Assembly: GCA_028869725.1 (NCBI GenBank)
Contig: JAGWRJ010000575.1
Coordinates: 1 to 8,367 of the forward strand
DNA length: 8,367 bases
DNA from: Alphaproteobacteria bacterium
GTDB taxonomy: Bacteria; Pseudomonadota; Alphaproteobacteria; Micropepsales; Micropepsaceae
Direction of reading: 5' to 3'
Shown here: positions 6,185 to 8,367 of the stretch, piece after piece
Numbering within the stretch: position 1 is the stretch's first letter
Layout: every line of letters begins with the position of its first letter
Program-made: the position numbers and the translations under genes
The notes under the pieces: model-generated
The model's input: only the letters and a program-made list of their open reading frames with translations
What the model was told of the DNA's origin: nothing
The model's database searches: none

Positions 6185-7240
6185 TCAGGCCTTGTGCGAC
6201 CCATCGAACCTGCATCGGACGAGATGCGCAATCGCAGCGGGAGCCTCGTCGGGGACCGCGAACACGGAGCTGACGTTGATCTCGCACAGCACATAGGTGT
6301 CATTGCCGTTGGCATCCCGCGGCCCATAGAGGAAATCCGCGTCCCAGATGATGGGCAGCTCCGAAGGGCTGATGTCCAGAAGCCGCATCATCTGCGGCGT
6401 CCATTCCGTCTCCATCTTGTGCCGCAGCAGCGCGAACTGCGGCGCGGTAGGCGGATCCATGATGCGCGGACCGGGCTGGGCCTCGGGTGCGTCCGGCCCT
6501 TCGGGCGGCGGCGGGATCAGCGCTTTGATCAACTGGTGTCCGAAGCCCGCAGCCCTGTCGCCCGCCATGTAGCAGCGGATCATCCCGTCCGGTAGGCGGT
6601 CCTGGTATGGCTGGTCGATGATCGCCCCGCCTTCGGCGAAATAGGCTTCGCAGTGGGCCATGAAGGCGCCAAGCGGCATCTCCTGCTGCACGCTGCCGGT
6701 TCGTGCTTCGAGGACGCGGATGGGTGCGTCCGGTCCGGCGGACGGCGAGACCTGCTCGACTTTCCAGACTCCTTGCCCGCCATTGCCGCGGAGGCGCTTG
6801 AGGACGCGGGGACAGGTCTCTGCCAGCCGCGACGGGAAGGCATTCCAGAATTCGACGGCTGAGCCGTAGCGATGGCTGTCCGTTCCCCAGCCCATTGCTT
6901 TGGTACGGACCAGAACCTCCTTCGTGCCCATCTTCAGAATCACGTCGGGATGGGCGCTGACCCAGACATTAGTGTCCGCCACCTCGCGCAACATGGCATC
7001 CAGAGCGGCGCGCGTCTTGCCACCGTCCAGCGGGTTGACCCAGACGAGCACACCATCTGCCTTGAGGAGTTGCGCACGCACCTCGTCCCCGAAGGTTTCG
7101 TCATATACGGCCGGCTCGGCGTCGATGTCTGCCTCAGCCAGCGCCGCGAAGATGGCGGCCATGCGATTGTTGGACGGCGTGGCCTGATCGCGCGTCGCGC
7201 GGTCGCCACGCCAGACGATGGCCACTTTGGGATTGGTCAT
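6185..7240 (-). CDS. Cj0069-family ATP-grasp-like protein
   Basis: The product is a cytosolic protein of 351 residues resembling the uncharacterised family named after Campylobacter Cj0069. The start is the Met at 7240, beginning MTNPKVAIVWRGD, because AGGAAGGG lies 5 bases upstream and the family begins this way. A longer frame reaches 7369 but overlaps the upstream gene and looks non-coding. Residues 1-100 form an N-terminal alpha/beta region (KVAIVWRGD, DGVLVWVNPLDGG, WVSAHPDVI). KMGTKEVL (103-110) and VLKRLRGNGGQGVWKV (146-161) match the nucleotide-binding lysine and glycine-rich loop of ATP-grasp enzymes. IIWDADFLYG (297-306) and VLCEINVSS (317-325) carry the expected metal-binding acidic residues and Asn322. 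ATP-grasp enzymes join a carboxylate to an amine or thiol through an acyl-phosphate, so a ligase role is likely; the substrates are unknown. It lies 11 bases after the propeller gene and before the transporter gene, so all three are probably co-transcribed. Confidence 0.87.
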   Translation of the reverse strand: MTNPKVAIVWRGDRATRDQATPSNNRMAAIFAALAEADIDAEPAVYDETFGDEVRAQLLKADGVLVWVNPLDGGKTRAALDAMLREVADTNVWVSAHPDVILKMGTKEVLVRTKAMGWGTDSHRYGSAVEFWNAFPSRLAETCPRVLKRLRGNGGQGVWKVEQVSPSAGPDAPIRVLEARTGSVQQEMPLGAFMAHCEAYFAEGGAIIDQPYQDRLPDGMIRCYMAGDRAAGFGHQLIKALIPPPPEGPDAPEAQPGPRIMDPPTAPQFALLRHKMETEWTPQMMRLLDISPSELPIIWDADFLYGPRDANGNDTYVLCEINVSSVFAVPDEAPAAIAHLVRCRFDGSHKA

Positions 7241-7251
7241 GGAAACCCTTC

Positions 7252-8253
7252 CTATGGCAGCGGCTGATAGATGCGGATGGATGCGTTGGAGCCGAACAGC
7301 AGCCCCGCGCGCACGGCCAGGAAGAGGCGGTTCAGTTGCGGTACGAACAGGCTGGTCCGCGCCCCCCAAATGGTGCGCATGCGGCCGGCTGAGAGAAGCC
7401 TACCGCCGTTGAGCGCGAAGGTGTCGATCTCGCCGGACCCGCAGCTCACATAGTAGCGGCCGAGCTTGGCATCGAAATCGATGTCGTCGGCGGTACCGCA
7501 ATCGGCAATCTTTGCCGCCATTTGCCCGTTGGTTCTATTGAATAGCCCGAAGACATCCGGACTTCGGAAGCCCACCGCGATCAAGCCGCGTTCACCCAGC
7601 GCCATCGGAAAATTGGCCGAGAGGTTCGTCAACGGCCAGGTCGCGACCCGCTTTCCCGTGTTCAGATTGACCACGTCGATCTGATCGGCATCGGGCACGT
7701 TCACGAAGGCACGGTTGCCGTCGATCTGGAAGCCTTCCGGGTGCGCTGGAAGCGGGATTGTCTTGACCACCGCGGCCGTAGCGGGGTCGATGATTGCCAA
7801 ACCCCCGTCGCCATAGGCGATGACGATATCTTCCGTTGCAGTGTCAAGGTGCGCATCGTCCGCGTCATCGCCGAGCTTGACGACGCCTCGCGGCGCGTAG
7901 GTCTTCCCATCATAGAGCCTGACGGTCCCATCGCCACCGCAACTGACCGCAAGCACATCCGCCTTTGGCGCGAAGGCCACACCTTGCGGCTCGTCCAAGC
8001 CGGAGATGCGCTTGATGACTTTGCGGGCTTGAACATCGACGATATCGACGCTGCCATTGCCGAGTTCGGCCACGAGCAAGCGCCTGCGCGCGAGGTCGAT
8101 GTCCATATGGTCGATCCGACCGCCGGTATGGGGCAGGGCAATCGTTTCCTTTAATGCCAGGGGCGGCGTGCCCGCATCAGCGGTCATGGGTCCAGAGAAC
8201 GTCGTGCAAATTGCGAGAGCCGCAACGCGGAATGCGAACGACAAATTGGCCAC
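7252..8253 (-). CDS. Exported YncE-like beta-propeller protein
   Basis: The product is a secreted or periplasmic protein of 333 residues. The start is GTG at 8253, chosen because AAGGAGGG lies 6 bases upstream and a signal peptide follows directly (MANLSFAFRVAALAICTTF, likely cut after TADA at residue 27). An ATG farther upstream at 8328 would add a charged, signal-breaking leader. The mature part is a chain of short four-strand blades, for example RRLLVAELGNGSVDIVD (58-73), KADVLAVSCGGDGTVRLYD (97-115), DIVIAYGDGGLAIIDPAT (142-159) and RAFVNVPDADQIDVVNLNTG (181-200). The final blade is SLFVPQLNRLFLAV (301-314). About seven blades are expected. Such propellers act as binding scaffolds or, more rarely, as lactonases; I see no decisive catalytic motif. 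Cys16 is not in a proper lipobox, so it is probably not a lipoprotein. It is the first visible gene of the operon, and the 114 bases upstream show no clear promoter. Confidence 0.88.
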   Translation of the reverse strand: MANLSFAFRVAALAICTTFSGPMTADAGTPPLALKETIALPHTGGRIDHMDIDLARRRLLVAELGNGSVDIVDVQARKVIKRISGLDEPQGVAFAPKADVLAVSCGGDGTVRLYDGKTYAPRGVVKLGDDADDAHLDTATEDIVIAYGDGGLAIIDPATAAVVKTIPLPAHPEGFQIDGNRAFVNVPDADQIDVVNLNTGKRVATWPLTNLSANFPMALGERGLIAVGFRSPDVFGLFNRTNGQMAAKIADCGTADDIDFDAKLGRYYVSCGSGEIDTFALNGGRLLSAGRMRTIWGARTSLFVPQLNRLFLAVRAGLLFGSNASIRIYQPLP

Positions 8254-8367
8254 AGTTCTCCCTCCTTGATCGCAAGGCCGGGCAGAACTTGGATGGCGGA
8301 ACCATCTTGGAAAGCCGGGAGCCTGCAATCCCCGACGTAGCGAAGCTAGTCCGGCACTGGGCCGGCG

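Noticed and set aside
7241..7369. N-terminal extension of the ATP-grasp gene to an ATG at 7369
   Set aside because: It would overlap the end of the propeller gene, its residues look random, and a strong ribosome binding site precedes the Met at 7240.
8254..8328. N-terminal extension of the propeller gene to an ATG at 8328
   Set aside because: The GTG at 8253 has an excellent ribosome binding site and opens directly into a signal peptide, whereas the extension is polar and would bury the signal.

Overview
The window looks like chromosomal DNA from an alphaproteobacterium of moderately high GC. The evidence is the 3' part of a 23S rRNA gene, a 5S rRNA gene with the usual alphaproteobacterial core, and an initiator tRNA whose anticodon stem is TCAGG/CCTGA, a form I recall from this class. 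Several proteins have the feel of Acetobacteraceae or Rhizobiales homologues, but I cannot place the organism further from sequence alone.

Left part (1-620): the tail of an rRNA operon on the + strand, made of the 23S 3' end, a spacer with a tight hairpin, 5S, and a strong intrinsic terminator. The terminator is flanked by A and T runs, so it can also stop the convergent gene to its right.

Middle (621-4290): three minus-strand genes. These encode a secreted CHAP-domain amidase or peptidase, a small exported Met/His/Lys/Ala-repeat protein with a PepSY-like C-terminus, and a PLP enzyme of the cystathionine gamma-synthase / methionine gamma-lyase family. A 618-base gap between the first two contains a long hairpin and no convincing gene. 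To the right, on the + strand, an initiator tRNA(fMet) gene stands alone with its own likely promoter and terminator, about 3.6 kb from the 5S gene it often follows directly in alphaproteobacteria.

Gap (4291-5037): no solid gene. It holds a run of short, closely spaced + strand open frames that may be decayed gene remnants, then an AT-rich patch and a short tandem repeat.

Right part (5038-8253): a tight minus-strand operon transcribed right to left. Its genes encode an exported YncE-like beta-propeller protein, a cytosolic ATP-grasp protein of the Cj0069 family (11-base gap), and a DMT/EamA membrane transporter with a very histidine-rich C-terminal tail (70-base gap). An ATP-dependent ligase fold, an EamA carrier with a metal-binding tail and a periplasmic propeller together suggest an uncharacterised pathway that makes or handles a small molecule, possibly linked to metal transport. 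This is the best candidate here for an undescribed system, but its substrate is unknown.
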